DNA of 64,000 bases from Nocardioides conyzicola. Lineage in GTDB: Bacteria; Actinomycetota; Actinomycetes; Propionibacteriales; Nocardioidaceae. The notes under the pieces were generated by a model, which saw only the letters and a program-made list of their open reading frames with translations, was not told the DNA's origin and searched no databases. Made by a program: the position numbers and the translations under genes. The stretch is taken from the NCBI RefSeq assembly GCF_039543825.1, contig NZ_BAABKM010000004.1:62001-126000 (forward strand), written 5' to 3'. Positions 20,120 to 28,613 of the stretch are shown one piece after another; within the stretch, counting starts at the first letter, position 1, and each line of letters starts with the position of its first letter.

Positions 20120-21859
20120 GTGTCGCTCCGGAGCTCCCTGCGTGCGCCGCTGACCTCTGCCGTTGCGGCAGCGCTGGTCGGCGGTCTGCTGGCGTGCGTG
20201 CCGACGGCCGCGGGCGCGACGGACGCGCCCGACCGACACCCCACCAGCACCAGCAGCACCGACGCCAAGGCCGCGATGGTCGCCCGCGAGCAGCGACGCG
20301 CGAAGGCGGACGGCCTGACGCGCTCCCGCGCCGTGTTCGCCCGCAGCTCCTACCTCTGCATCGGCTATAAGGCCTGTGCCGACGCCGGGATGGGCTCCGC
20401 CGGCTACGCGAGCGCCAACGACAAGATGTACTGGCGGATGTACGCCGGGCACAACTGCACCAACTACGCGGCGTACCGGATGGTCAAGAGCGGCCTGCCC
20501 AACCAGCGTCCGTGGTCGGGCGGAGGCAACGCGACCTACTGGGGCACCTCGGTCCCCGACCTGACCAACCGGACGCCCGCCGTCGGCGCTGTCGCCTGGT
20601 GGAAGGCCAACACGGGTCCTGCCGGGTCGGCGGGCCACGTGGCGTACGTCGAGCGCGTCGTCTCCTCCGAGGAGATCGTGATCTCACAGGACAGCTGGGG
20701 CGGCGACTTCTCCTGGGCAGTGGTCACCAAGGCCAGCGGCAACTGGCCGAGCGGCTTCGTCCACTTCAACGACCTCAAGCTGGTCAACAAGGCCGCTCCG
20801 GTCGTCTCCGGGATCGCCAAGGTCGGCGCGAAGCTCACCGCCACCAAGGGCACCTGGAACCCGACGGACGCCAAGGTCACCTACCAGTGGCTCGCCAACG
20901 GTGCCGTGATCACCGGCGCGACCAAGTCCAGCCTCGCGCTCGACCAGACGCGGCTCGGCAAGACGATCCGGGTGCGCACCACCGCCACCAAGCTCGGCTA
21001 CCCGACGAAGACCGCCGTCTCGGCGGCCACCCCCGCGGTCCTGCCGGGTGTCATCACCAGCACCAGGGCGCCGGCGCTGAGCGGCACCGCCAAGGTCGAG
21101 AAGACGCTCTCCCTCGACGAAGGCGCCTGGAACGTCGCGCCGGACAGCACCACCGTCCAGTGGTACGCCGACGGGCAGCCGATCGCCGGCGCGGTCGGCG
21201 CCACCCTCAAGCTGACGCCGGAGCTCGCCGGACGCGTCATCACCGTGACGGTCACCGCGGCCCGGGCGGGCTACGACCCGATCACGGTCACGACCGCCGC
21301 CACGGCGCCCGTCGCGCTCGGCACCATCCGGACGCAGCGCCAGCCCGCCGTCTCCGGCGTCACCAGGCCGGGCCAGACCCTCACCGTGGACCCGGGCGCC
21401 TACCACCCGGCCGACAGCGTCGTCGCGATCCAGTGGCTGCGCGACGGCCAGCCGGTGCTCAACGCGACCGGGCCGACGTACCAGCTGACGGCCCTCGACC
21501 TCGGTGGCCGCATCTCCTCGAGCATCACGATCAGCCGGGCCGGCTACCAGACCACGACGCTCACCACCCCCACGACCACCCGGGTCCGGGTGACGCCGCG
21601 GATCAAGATCGAGCGGTTCCGCCTCAAGCACGCCGTCCGGCTGAAGATCACCGTGTCGGCGGCCCTGGTGCCCTCCCTCGACGGCTCCATCGTGGTCCGG
21701 GTGCAGGGCGGCTTCCACCAGACCCTCACGCTGCACCACGGGGTCGCCCGCGTCCGGGTCTCGGACCTGCCGAAGGGCAAGCGGGCACTGCGGGTCGTCT
21801 ACTACGGCAGCACGACCGTGGAGCGGGCCACCAAGCTCAGCGCGCTCCGGATGCCCTGA
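20120..21859 (+). CDS. Secreted CHAP-domain peptidoglycan hydrolase with three Ig-like repeats
   Basis: A 579-residue exported protein. The hydrophobic signal segment (about residues 10-33) contains LLAC, so either a lipoprotein or ordinary signal-peptidase cut is possible. The CHAP domain (about 75-190) has the catalytic Cys113 in GHNCTNYAAYR and His173 in AGHVAYVE, so it probably cleaves peptidoglycan stem peptides or cross-bridges. Three Ig-like repeats follow (from about 200, 290 and 380), each with a QWL/QWY core and a GY turn. The basic C-terminal domain (about 480-579) resembles the last domain of the two giant proteases in this window. The GTG start has a leaderless -10. A neighbouring LCP gene supports a cell-wall role. 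Confidence 0.85.
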   Translation: MSLRSSLRAPLTSAVAAALVGGLLACVPTAAGATDAPDRHPTSTSSTDAKAAMVAREQRRAKADGLTRSRAVFARSSYLCIGYKACADAGMGSAGYASANDKMYWRMYAGHNCTNYAAYRMVKSGLPNQRPWSGGGNATYWGTSVPDLTNRTPAVGAVAWWKANTGPAGSAGHVAYVERVVSSEEIVISQDSWGGDFSWAVVTKASGNWPSGFVHFNDLKLVNKAAPVVSGIAKVGAKLTATKGTWNPTDAKVTYQWLANGAVITGATKSSLALDQTRLGKTIRVRTTATKLGYPTKTAVSAATPAVLPGVITSTRAPALSGTAKVEKTLSLDEGAWNVAPDSTTVQWYADGQPIAGAVGATLKLTPELAGRVITVTVTAARAGYDPITVTTAATAPVALGTIRTQRQPAVSGVTRPGQTLTVDPGAYHPADSVVAIQWLRDGQPVLNATGPTYQLTALDLGGRISSSITISRAGYQTTTLTTPTTTRVRVTPRIKIERFRLKHAVRLKITVSAALVPSLDGSIVVRVQGGFHQTLTLHHGVARVRVSDLPKGKRALRVVYYGSTTVERATKLSALRMP

Positions 21860-21882
21860 CCGTCACTGCCCTGACCGTCACT
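21853..21882. repeat. 15-bp tandem duplication at the convergent CHAP/LCP stops
   Basis: GCCCTGACCGTCACT occurs twice head to tail. The first copy supplies the CHAP stop TGA and the second copy the complementary TGA that ends the LCP gene. Because the unit is five codons, either copy would keep both frames in register. Confidence 0.8.
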
Positions 21883-23350
21883 GCACGGGGTGGTAGCCGC
21901 AGGCGTCCGTGGTCTTCACCGGGGTGCCGGCCTCGTCGGGGGCAGCAGCGTGCTTCTTCTTCGGCGCCAGCGCCCGGTCCACCACGTCGTGCATCCAGTC
22001 GTAGTCGGGGTCACCGGAGAAGAACTTGTCGGACGACACGAACGCCATCGACTTCATCGGGCGCTCCTTGACCTTCATGGCCAGGTCGACGAAGGCCGGC
22101 ATCAGCGTGCGGGGCACGTCGGTCCGCAGGATCTCCTTGCCCGCGGACGCCAGCGCCTGGTAGCGCCGCAGCACGGTCAGCGGGTCGGCGGCGTCGACGA
22201 GGGCACCGACCATGCAGCGCTGCCGCAGCATCCGCTTGTAGTCGTCGGAGCCCCACCGGCCGCGCGAGTACCAGAGGGCCTGGAAGCCGCTGAGGTGCTG
22301 GTCGGGACCGGGCTGGAGGTAGCCCGTCGGCGGGATGCCCGCATCGGTGTTGCCGTTGATGGCGATCGGCTCGTTGATGTTGACGGTGACCCCGCCCATC
22401 GCGTCGACCAGCTGCTGGAAGCCGAGCAGGTTGATCAGCACGTAGTAGTCGACGTGCGTCCCGAGGCTGCCGGCGACGGCCTGCTTGACGGCGTCGGCGC
22501 CCTCGTTCTCGGACGCGCCGAGGATGTGCGGGTAGAGCGCAGGCACCTGGCTGTAGACCGCGTTGAGCATCCAGTTGCCCGGGTCGGAGCCGTCCGCGTT
22601 GCGGAAGCCGTCGGGGAAGACCTCGTGCAGCGGGCTGTCCTCGGGGAACTGCGCGTTCATCATGTTGCGCGGCAGGCTGAACATGACCGACCGGCCGGTC
22701 GTGGTGTTCATGCTCAGCAGGATCACGGAGTCGGTGCGGATACCGGTGCGGCCCACTCCCCCGTCACCGCCGAGCAGCAGCACGTTGACCTGCTGGCGGC
22801 CGCCCCAGGGATCCTCCTCGGTGACGTCGTCGGGTGCGGTCGCGGTGTCCTCGCCGTCGAAGACCGTGCGGACGAGGTCGGCCTGGCTGCCGGCGATCCG
22901 CATCGCCTGGACCGCGGGGATGCTGACGAGGACGCAGACCAGCGAGACGACCAGGACCCCGAGACCCTTCTCGAGCCGCTGCATCCCGCGTGGCCGCACC
23001 ATGAGGTACGTCGTCGCGACGACGAAGACCCACACCAGCAGCAGCGCGCCGACCGCGACCCGCACGACCTCGAGCCGCGTCGGGTCGAACGCCAGGTCGG
23101 CCGCGCGGCGCAGGTCGCCGACGTAGAACGCGGTCAGCCCGATGCCGGCGAGGAACGGCAGGAGCACGGCGTACCCCAGGCGTCGGCCGGACCACAGGTA
23201 GCCCGCGCCCGGGAGAGCCGCCCCGAGCAGCGTGATGCCGAGCGCGCCGCCGAGACTGCGGGCCCGCCGGAACTCGCGGACCGCGGGGGCCCGGTGCCGA
23301 CCCGACGGCGGTGCGGGCGCGCGCGCAGGGGCACCCACGGTCACCGCCAT
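21878..23350 (-). CDS. LCP (LytR-CpsA-Psr) family wall-polymer ligase
   Basis: A 490-residue membrane-anchored phosphotransferase that attaches secondary polymers (arabinogalactan, teichoic or capsular polymers) to peptidoglycan. The N-terminal 165 residues have several hydrophobic segments, more than the single helix usual in LCP proteins. The LCP catalytic domain (about 190-460) has the acceptor/pyrophosphate motifs TDSVILLSMN and SLPRN, and the substrate-channel Arg residues in YSRGRWGSDDYKRMLRQR. The C-terminal tail is basic. ATG 23350 has a GGGAGGG ribosome site and a TATCTT -10 (23386-23381). It is convergent with the CHAP hydrolase. Confidence 0.9.
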   Translation of the reverse strand: MAVTVGAPARAPAPPSGRHRAPAVREFRRARSLGGALGITLLGAALPGAGYLWSGRRLGYAVLLPFLAGIGLTAFYVGDLRRAADLAFDPTRLEVVRVAVGALLLVWVFVVATTYLMVRPRGMQRLEKGLGVLVVSLVCVLVSIPAVQAMRIAGSQADLVRTVFDGEDTATAPDDVTEEDPWGGRQQVNVLLLGGDGGVGRTGIRTDSVILLSMNTTTGRSVMFSLPRNMMNAQFPEDSPLHEVFPDGFRNADGSDPGNWMLNAVYSQVPALYPHILGASENEGADAVKQAVAGSLGTHVDYYVLINLLGFQQLVDAMGGVTVNINEPIAINGNTDAGIPPTGYLQPGPDQHLSGFQALWYSRGRWGSDDYKRMLRQRCMVGALVDAADPLTVLRRYQALASAGKEILRTDVPRTLMPAFVDLAMKVKERPMKSMAFVSSDKFFSGDPDYDWMHDVVDRALAPKKKHAAAPDEAGTPVKTTDACGYHPVQ

Positions 23351-23419
23351 CTCGCACCCTCCCGGTCGATCCCGGGAAGGAAGATACCAACCGGTCGGAG
23401 CGAGTCCGGGGACTTCCGG

Positions 23420-25009
23420 TCAGGCCGGCACGCCGGCCGAGACCGCGTACGTCGTGCCGCGGGCGTCCCGGGTCCACAGCTGACCGGTGCCCGCGACCGG
23501 TCCTTCGGCGGCCAGCTCGCGCTTGAGCACCTTGTTGGTCGCGGTGCTGGGCAGGTCGGTGGCGATCCGGACGAAGCGCGGCCAGGCCTTGGCCGACAGG
23601 TCGGCCTGCCCGGCGAGGAACTGCTCGAGCTCGGCCGGCGACAGGGTGGCGTCGTCCTGGAGCACGATCGCCGCCATCACCTGGTCGCCGACGTGCTCGT
23701 CCGGGACCGCGTACACCGCGACCCGGTTGATCGCGTCCAGGCGCTGCAGGACCCGCTCGATCGGGGCGGCGGCGAGGTTCTCGCCGTCGACGCGCATCCA
23801 GTCCGCCGTACGCCCGGCGAGGTAGATCCACCCGTCGGCGTCGCGGTAGGCGAGATCGCCGGACCAGTACATCCCGTGGCGCATCCGCTCGTCGTTGGCG
23901 GACTTGTCGTTGTAGTAGCCGTTGAAGTAGCCGGAGCCCTGGGTGTTGACGAGCTCGCCCGTGGCCTCGTCGGCGTTGGTGAGGGCGCCGTTCTCGTCGA
24001 AGACGGCGACGGCGCACTCGGTGATCGTCTCGGAGTTGTAGACGGCGACGCCGTCGAAGCCCTTGCCGATCGAGCCCTTCGGGGTGCCCGGCTCGCGGGT
24101 GATGATCACGGCCAGCTCGGTGGAGCCGAAGCCGTCCCACACGTCGCAGTCGAACCGGCGCATGAACTCCTCGATGTCGCGGTCGCTGGCCTCGTTGCCG
24201 AACGCCACGCGCAGGGTGTTGTCGGCGTCGTCGGGCAGCTCGGGCGTCGCGAGGACGTAGGCCAGCGGCTTGCCGACGTAGTTCATGTAGGTGACGCCGT
24301 ACTTGCGCACGTCGGGGAGGAACCGCGAGGCGCTGAACTTCTCCGGGACGATCGTCGACCCGCCGCAGACGGCGGGGCTCCAGCCGGCGACCACGGCGTT
24401 GGAGTGGAAGAGCGGCATCGCGACGTAGCAGACGTCGTCGGGGCCGAGACCGAACCGCCCCTGCAGGTTGAGGCCGGAGAAGAGCACCATGAGGTGGTTG
24501 ACCTGGACGGCCTTGGGGTCGCCGCTCGTGCCGGAGGTGAAGATCATCATGAACGTGTCCATGGCCTCGACCTCGCGCACCGGAGTGAGGTCACCCGCGC
24601 CCGCGACGAGGTCGCGCCACTCCTGGGTGGACGTGTCCAGGACGCGTACGCCGTCGAGGTCCAGGCCGTCGAGCAGCGGGCGGTGCTCGGCGTCGGTCAC
24701 CAGGATCTGGCACTCGGCCCGGCGCAGGTCCTTGAGCAGGCCCCCGCCGCGTCGGGTGTTGTTGATGCCGCAGAGCGTGTACCCGCCCAGCCCGGCCGCC
24801 GCCATCGCCCTCAGCATGTCGGGACCGTTGCCCAGCAGGGAGCCGATGTGCATCGGGCGGTCGGCGTCGGCGATGCCGATGAGGGCGGCCGCGACGGCCG
24901 ATGCCTCGGCGACGTGCTCGCGCCAGGTCCAGCTGTCCTCGCCGTACCGCACCGCTGTGTTGTCGTCCTCCGCGCGCTCGCGCAACAGCTGCTGGACCGT
25001 CTCGGCCAC
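23420..25009 (-). CDS. Acyl-CoA synthetase (FadD17-like AMP-forming ligase)
   Basis: A 529-residue ANL-superfamily enzyme that activates a carboxylic acid as adenylate then CoA thioester. The P-loop is FTSGTSGDPKAV, the A4/A5 regions include DGFGSTE, and the hinge is YWSGDLAYRDADGW. The C-terminal catalytic Lys lies in STATNKVLKREL. It resembles the FadD17/FadD19-type ligases that act on steroid side-chain acids, which the KstR-like operator upstream supports. The GTG start at 25009 has GGAGGAG before it. Substrate specificity is inferred, not shown by sequence. Confidence 0.85.
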   Translation of the reverse strand: MAETVQQLLRERAEDDNTAVRYGEDSWTWREHVAEASAVAAALIGIADADRPMHIGSLLGNGPDMLRAMAAAGLGGYTLCGINNTRRGGGLLKDLRRAECQILVTDAEHRPLLDGLDLDGVRVLDTSTQEWRDLVAGAGDLTPVREVEAMDTFMMIFTSGTSGDPKAVQVNHLMVLFSGLNLQGRFGLGPDDVCYVAMPLFHSNAVVAGWSPAVCGGSTIVPEKFSASRFLPDVRKYGVTYMNYVGKPLAYVLATPELPDDADNTLRVAFGNEASDRDIEEFMRRFDCDVWDGFGSTELAVIITREPGTPKGSIGKGFDGVAVYNSETITECAVAVFDENGALTNADEATGELVNTQGSGYFNGYYNDKSANDERMRHGMYWSGDLAYRDADGWIYLAGRTADWMRVDGENLAAAPIERVLQRLDAINRVAVYAVPDEHVGDQVMAAIVLQDDATLSPAELEQFLAGQADLSAKAWPRFVRIATDLPSTATNKVLKRELAAEGPVAGTGQLWTRDARGTTYAVSAGVPA

Positions 25010-25027
25010 GTCATCTCCTCCAGATTG

Positions 25028-25081
25028 TTGACACGCGTCAAACTAGGTGAGGATCGTCTAGTCTGCAACACGTTCTAGTTC
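25028..25081. promoter_or_regulatory. Divergent control region with a KstR-type operator
   Basis: TGCAACACGTTCTA (25064-25077) is an exact match to the KstR consensus TNNAACNNGTTNNA, the operator of the actinobacterial steroid-catabolism repressor. It overlaps a probable leftward -35 box TTGCAG (25068-25063), which is spaced 17 bp from -10 TAGTTT (25045-25040) for the acyl-CoA synthetase. A second dyad TTGAC-ACGC-GTCAA (25028-25041) abuts this -10. The rightward promoter is less clear (TAGTTC at 25076-25081). The match is by pattern only. Confidence 0.6.
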
Positions 25082-25106
25082 TTCGTACGCCGCCCCGGAG
25101 GGACCG

Positions 25107-26330
25107 ATGACCAGCAGGTTCGCCAGCCTCGACCGCGCGCAGCTCGCCACCCTGGTGCCCGAGCTGCTGCTCATCGGTCAGCTCATCGACCGCTCGGGCA
25201 TGGCGTGGTGCATCTCGGCGTGGGGCCGCGAGGAGATGGCGCAGGTCGCCATCGAGGAGTGGGCCGGGTCCAGCCCGATCTACACGCGGCGGATGCAGAA
25301 GGCGCTGGGGTACGAGGGCACCGACGTCCTCACGATCTTCAAGGGCCTGCAGCTCGACATCGGCGCTCCCCCGCAGTTCATGGACTTCCGGTACGACGTC
25401 CAGGACCGCTGGCACGGCACCTTCCACCTCGACCACTGCGGCGCCCTGATGGACGTCGAGCCGATGGGCGAGTCCTACGTGCGCTCGATGTGCCACGACA
25501 TCGAGGACCCCACGTTCGACGCCACCGCGGTCGCGACCAACCCCAGGGCCCAGGTGCGACCGGTGCACCGCCCGCCGCGGGCCTCGGCCGACCAGCACCC
25601 GCACTGCGCGTGGACCGTCGTCATCGACGAGTCGCATCCCCAGGTGACCCCGCTGGCGCCGTACTACGTCATCGAGAGGACCCGGGCCGCGGTGGTCGAG
25701 CTCGACCCCATCGACCCCACGGACGAGGGCCTGGCCGACTACACCGGCGACCTGCTCGCCGACGTGGACTTCGGGGCGTTCTCCCACTCCGCCCTGGTCC
25801 GGATCGCCGACGAGGTCTGCCTGCAGATGCACCTGCTCAATCTGTCCTTCGTGCTCGCGGTCCGCAACCGCTCCTCGGACGAGGCGCAGGCGGTCGACAT
25901 CACGACCAAGCAGCTGATCGGCATCGCCGGCATCGCGGCGGAGCGGATCCAGCACGCGCTCGGGCTGCCCGACACGCCGGAGGGCGCGCTGCGGGTGCTG
26001 GAGCTGCACCCGCTGCTCAACCCGGCGGCGTACGTCGAGGCCTCGGTCGACGGGTACACGCTGGTCGTCGAGCCGTCGGACGCCACCACCGACGGGGCCT
26101 GGATCGCCCTGTGCGGACCCGACGAGCCGCGGCCGCTGCAGGCCGCCGTGCGCGCGATCGACCCGCACCTCGACGTGGACATCACCGGCGACGCCGGGTC
26201 GTGGACGGCGACGCTCGTCCGGCGCGACGAGGCGGCTCCGGAGTTCGGCGAGGTCGCGGTCACCCGCTTCAGCACCGGGGCGACGTTCGAGTTCGAGACC
26301 CGCAAGTCGATACCGATCATGGTGCTCTGA
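25107..26330 (+). CDS. Unrecognised conserved-looking protein in a KstR-type divergent unit
   Basis: A 407-residue soluble protein with no signal or membrane segment. I do not recognise the family. Residues 1-100 are mostly helical and include SGMAWCISAWGREE. The middle has a His/Cys-rich stretch HLDHCGAL...SMCHDIED, then a run rich in Arg/Pro (VRPVHRPPR), which could bind a metal or cofactor. The C-terminal third alternates beta strands and ends KSIPIMVL. ATG 25107 has GGAGGGA upstream. It is divergent from the acyl-CoA synthetase and shares its operator region, so it may work on the same acyl substrates, but that is inference from position. Confidence 0.8.
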   Translation: MTSRFASLDRAQLATLVPELLLIGQLIDRSGMAWCISAWGREEMAQVAIEEWAGSSPIYTRRMQKALGYEGTDVLTIFKGLQLDIGAPPQFMDFRYDVQDRWHGTFHLDHCGALMDVEPMGESYVRSMCHDIEDPTFDATAVATNPRAQVRPVHRPPRASADQHPHCAWTVVIDESHPQVTPLAPYYVIERTRAAVVELDPIDPTDEGLADYTGDLLADVDFGAFSHSALVRIADEVCLQMHLLNLSFVLAVRNRSSDEAQAVDITTKQLIGIAGIAAERIQHALGLPDTPEGALRVLELHPLLNPAAYVEASVDGYTLVVEPSDATTDGAWIALCGPDEPRPLQAAVRAIDPHLDVDITGDAGSWTATLVRRDEAAPEFGEVAVTRFSTGATFEFETRKSIPIMVL

Positions 26331-26344
26331 CCCATACTTGTCCT

Positions 26345-26956
26345 GTGCCCATCACTCGCGGCTTCCTCGGGAAGCGTCGACCCGAGCGTCCCGACCGGTT
26401 GCCTCCGGGTCAGTACGACACCGGCAGCGGCTGGCCGACGCTCACCGCCGAGGCCACTCCGAAGCTCGACGTCGAGCAGTGGTCGATGACTGTCGACGGC
26501 CTCGTCGACAGCCCCCAGACGTGGTCGTGGCGCGAGATCCACGCGCTGCCGGAGTCGACGTACTTCGGTGACATCCACTGCGTGACGACCTGGTCGAAGT
26601 TCGACACGACCTTCACCGGGGTCAGCGTCGACACGCTGCTCGAGGCGGCCGGGCCGCGACCCGAGGCGAAGTTCGTGATGGCGCACTCGACCACCGGCTA
26701 CACGACCAACCTGCCGCTCGAGGACCTCACCGGCGGGAAGGCCTGGGTCGTCTGGGACTTCGACGGCAAGCCGCTCGCCCGCGGGCACGGTGGCCCGGTG
26801 CGCCTGCTGGTGCCGCACCTGTACTTCTGGAAGTCCGCCAAGTGGGTCACCCGGCTGGAGCTGATGGAGCGCGACCGGCCCGGCTTCTGGGAGCAGAACG
26901 GCTACCACGACCGTGGCGACCCGTGGCTCGAGCAGCGCTACCAGGGCGACCCGTAG
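26345..26956 (+). CDS. Sulfite-oxidase-like molybdopterin oxidoreductase (YuiH type)
   Basis: A 203-residue single-domain Moco protein of the SUOX fold without a heme domain or signal peptide, so probably cytosolic. The molybdenum-ligand Cys lies in DIHCVTTWSKFD, and GHGGPVRLLVPHLYFWKSAKWV is the conserved pterin-contact stretch (shown here in part). GTG 26345 was chosen because it gives the family's MPITRGFLGKR N-terminus and has CATACT 6 nt upstream. The stop TAG abuts the GTG of the next gene, a flavin reductase that probably passes electrons to or from it. The physiological substrate is unknown. Confidence 0.9.
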   Translation: MPITRGFLGKRRPERPDRLPPGQYDTGSGWPTLTAEATPKLDVEQWSMTVDGLVDSPQTWSWREIHALPESTYFGDIHCVTTWSKFDTTFTGVSVDTLLEAAGPRPEAKFVMAHSTTGYTTNLPLEDLTGGKAWVVWDFDGKPLARGHGGPVRLLVPHLYFWKSAKWVTRLELMERDRPGFWEQNGYHDRGDPWLEQRYQGDP

Positions 26957-27670
26957 GTGGGCGCCGCTCCCGCCGGTGGCTGGACCACCGGCACGATCAT
27001 CGAGCTCGACCACCCGACGGACCGCCTGGTGCGGCTGCGCTTCCACGTGGAGGACCGGGTCGACCACCTGCCCGGGCAGCACTACGTCGTCCGGCTCCGG
27101 GCTCCTGACGGCTACACGGCCCAGCGGTCCTACTCGATCGCGTCCGACCCGGACGACCCGTTGCTCGAGCTGATGGTCGAGTGCCTGCCCGGCGGCGAGG
27201 TCTCCGGCTTCCTGCACGACGACGCAGCCGTCGGCGACGTCCTCGAGCTCCGCGGCCCGATCGGCGGCTGGTTCGTCTGGGAGGGCGATGCACCCTCGGT
27301 CGCCGTGGCGGGCGGGTCCGGCGTGGTGCCGATCGTCGCGATGACCCGCTACGCCCGTCGCCTCGGGCTCCAGGACCAGCTCAAGGTGGTCGTCGTCGCG
27401 CGGACCTGGGACGACCTCCCGTACGCCGCGGAGCTCCAGCGGTACGGCGCGTTCATCGCGCTCACCCGCGAGAACCTGGCAGTGGAAGGGGGAGGCGACC
27501 GGGTCGCGGCCCCGCCGTACCCCGCCGAGGTCGAGGACCTCGTCGCCGGCGCCGAGCGCGCCTACGTCTGCGGATCGGTCGGCTTCGCGTCGTACGCCAC
27601 CCGACTGCTGGAGGACGCCGGGGTCCCGACCGACGCGATCCGGGTCGAGCAGTTCGGCGAGACCGGGTGA
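26957..27670 (+). CDS. Ferredoxin-reductase-type FAD/NAD(P)-binding oxidoreductase
   Basis: A 237-residue FNR-fold protein. The FAD-binding motif RSYSIAS lies at residues 55-61 and the NAD(P)-binding glycine stretch is AVAGGSGVVPIVAM. The C-terminal CGSVGFASY is the usual nucleotide-contact motif. It has no [2Fe-2S] domain. The GTG start immediately follows the stop of the Moco protein (TAGGTG), implying coupled translation and a two-component enzyme: this subunit would deliver electrons from NAD(P)H to the molybdenum centre or take them from it. Confidence 0.9.
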   Translation: MGAAPAGGWTTGTIIELDHPTDRLVRLRFHVEDRVDHLPGQHYVVRLRAPDGYTAQRSYSIASDPDDPLLELMVECLPGGEVSGFLHDDAAVGDVLELRGPIGGWFVWEGDAPSVAVAGGSGVVPIVAMTRYARRLGLQDQLKVVVVARTWDDLPYAAELQRYGAFIALTRENLAVEGGGDRVAAPPYPAEVEDLVAGAERAYVCGSVGFASYATRLLEDAGVPTDAIRVEQFGETG

Positions 27671-27679
27671 CCGTGGCAC

Positions 27680-27685
27680 TAGGCT
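27680..27685 (+). promoter_or_regulatory. Leaderless -10 box of the GlsB/YeaQ-family gene
   Basis: TAGGCT ends 6 nt before ATG 27692, without a ribosome site. It indicates that the small membrane protein has its own promoter although the preceding gene ends only 21 bp upstream. Confidence 0.55.
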
Positions 27686-27691
27686 CGGGAC

Positions 27692-27955
27692 ATGCTCATC
27701 CTGGGAATCATCCTCTTCGGCATGCTGATCGGCGCGGGCGCCCAGCTCATCCTCGGCCGTGACGGCGGCGGCATCGACTGGACCCTGGCGATCGTCGCCG
27801 GGCTGGTCGGCTCGTTCGTCGGAGGCCTGCTGATCAGCCTGCTGGCCGGCGATGGCATCGAGCTGCGGGCCAGCGGCATCATCGGCTCGTTGGTCGGCGC
27901 GCTGCTCATCACGGCGGGTTGGCGTTGGTACGCGGGCCGGTCCAAGACGGCCTGA
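27692..27955 (+). CDS. GlsB/YeaQ/YmgE-family stress-response membrane protein
   Basis: An 87-residue protein with three hydrophobic helices separated by Gly-rich turns (IGAGAQLILG, VGSFVGGLL, IIGSLVGALL), the pattern of the transglycosylase-associated/GlsB family. The function is unknown beyond association with stress responses in several bacteria. Unusually, it has its own leaderless promoter. A LysR-type sensor domain gene begins 7 nt later. Confidence 0.87.
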   Translation: MLILGIILFGMLIGAGAQLILGRDGGGIDWTLAIVAGLVGSFVGGLLISLLAGDGIELRASGIIGSLVGALLITAGWRWYAGRSKTA

Positions 27956-27961
27956 GCCGCG

Positions 27962-28555
27962 GTGAGCCAGGCCTTCGGCCACTTCCGCGTCGGGTTCGTC
28001 ACCGGCGCCACGCCCGACAAGTGGGCGCGCACCTGGCGTGAGCGCTATGCGCGCGACCCGTTCGAGCTGGTCCCGGTCTCCGAGGAGGACCAGGAGGAGC
28101 GGATCCGCGAGGGCACGCTCGACATGACGCTGGTGCGGCTCCCCGTGGACCGGGACGGCCTGCACTGCATCCCGCTCTACGACGAGCTGCCGGTCGCGGT
28201 GATCGGGAGCGAGCACCTGCTGACGCTCGCCGAGGAGGTCACGACGGCCGACCTCGCCGACGAGCAGCTGGTGCTCCCCCACTCCTCCGGGTGGACGCCC
28301 GACGCCGACCAGCTGGCCTGGCCCGAGATGACGGTCAAGGACGCGGTGGAGGTCGTCGCGTCCGGCACCGGCGTGGTGATCGTGCCGATGTCCGTCGCCC
28401 GCCTCCACCACCGCAAGGACGTCACCTACCGCGTGGTCACCGACCTGCCGGCCACCACGATCGGCCTGGCCTGGCTGGTCGACAACGAGGATCCGTGGGT
28501 GCAGCGGTTCATCGGCATCGTGCGCGGACGCTCGGAGCGCAGCTCGCGCGGGTGA
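27962..28555 (+). CDS. Stand-alone LysR-type substrate-binding domain protein
   Basis: A 197-residue protein equal to the effector-binding half of a LysR regulator: FRVGFVTGATP starts the first lobe, GTLDMTLVRLP the second, and the GTGVVIVPMSVARL segment the return strand. The N-terminal winged helix is absent and no HTH is encoded upstream, because the preceding frame is a membrane protein. It may be an orphan ligand-binding protein or a regulator of another DNA-binding protein. GTG 27962 follows the previous stop by 6 nt. Confidence 0.78.
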   Translation: MSQAFGHFRVGFVTGATPDKWARTWRERYARDPFELVPVSEEDQEERIREGTLDMTLVRLPVDRDGLHCIPLYDELPVAVIGSEHLLTLAEEVTTADLADEQLVLPHSSGWTPDADQLAWPEMTVKDAVEVVASGTGVVIVPMSVARLHHRKDVTYRVVTDLPATTIGLAWLVDNEDPWVQRFIGIVRGRSERSSRG

Positions 28556-28613
28556 GTCTCGTCTCGCGCGGCGCCGGGTTTCGGCGTACGACGCGCGTGG
28601 GTAGGCGCCTCAG

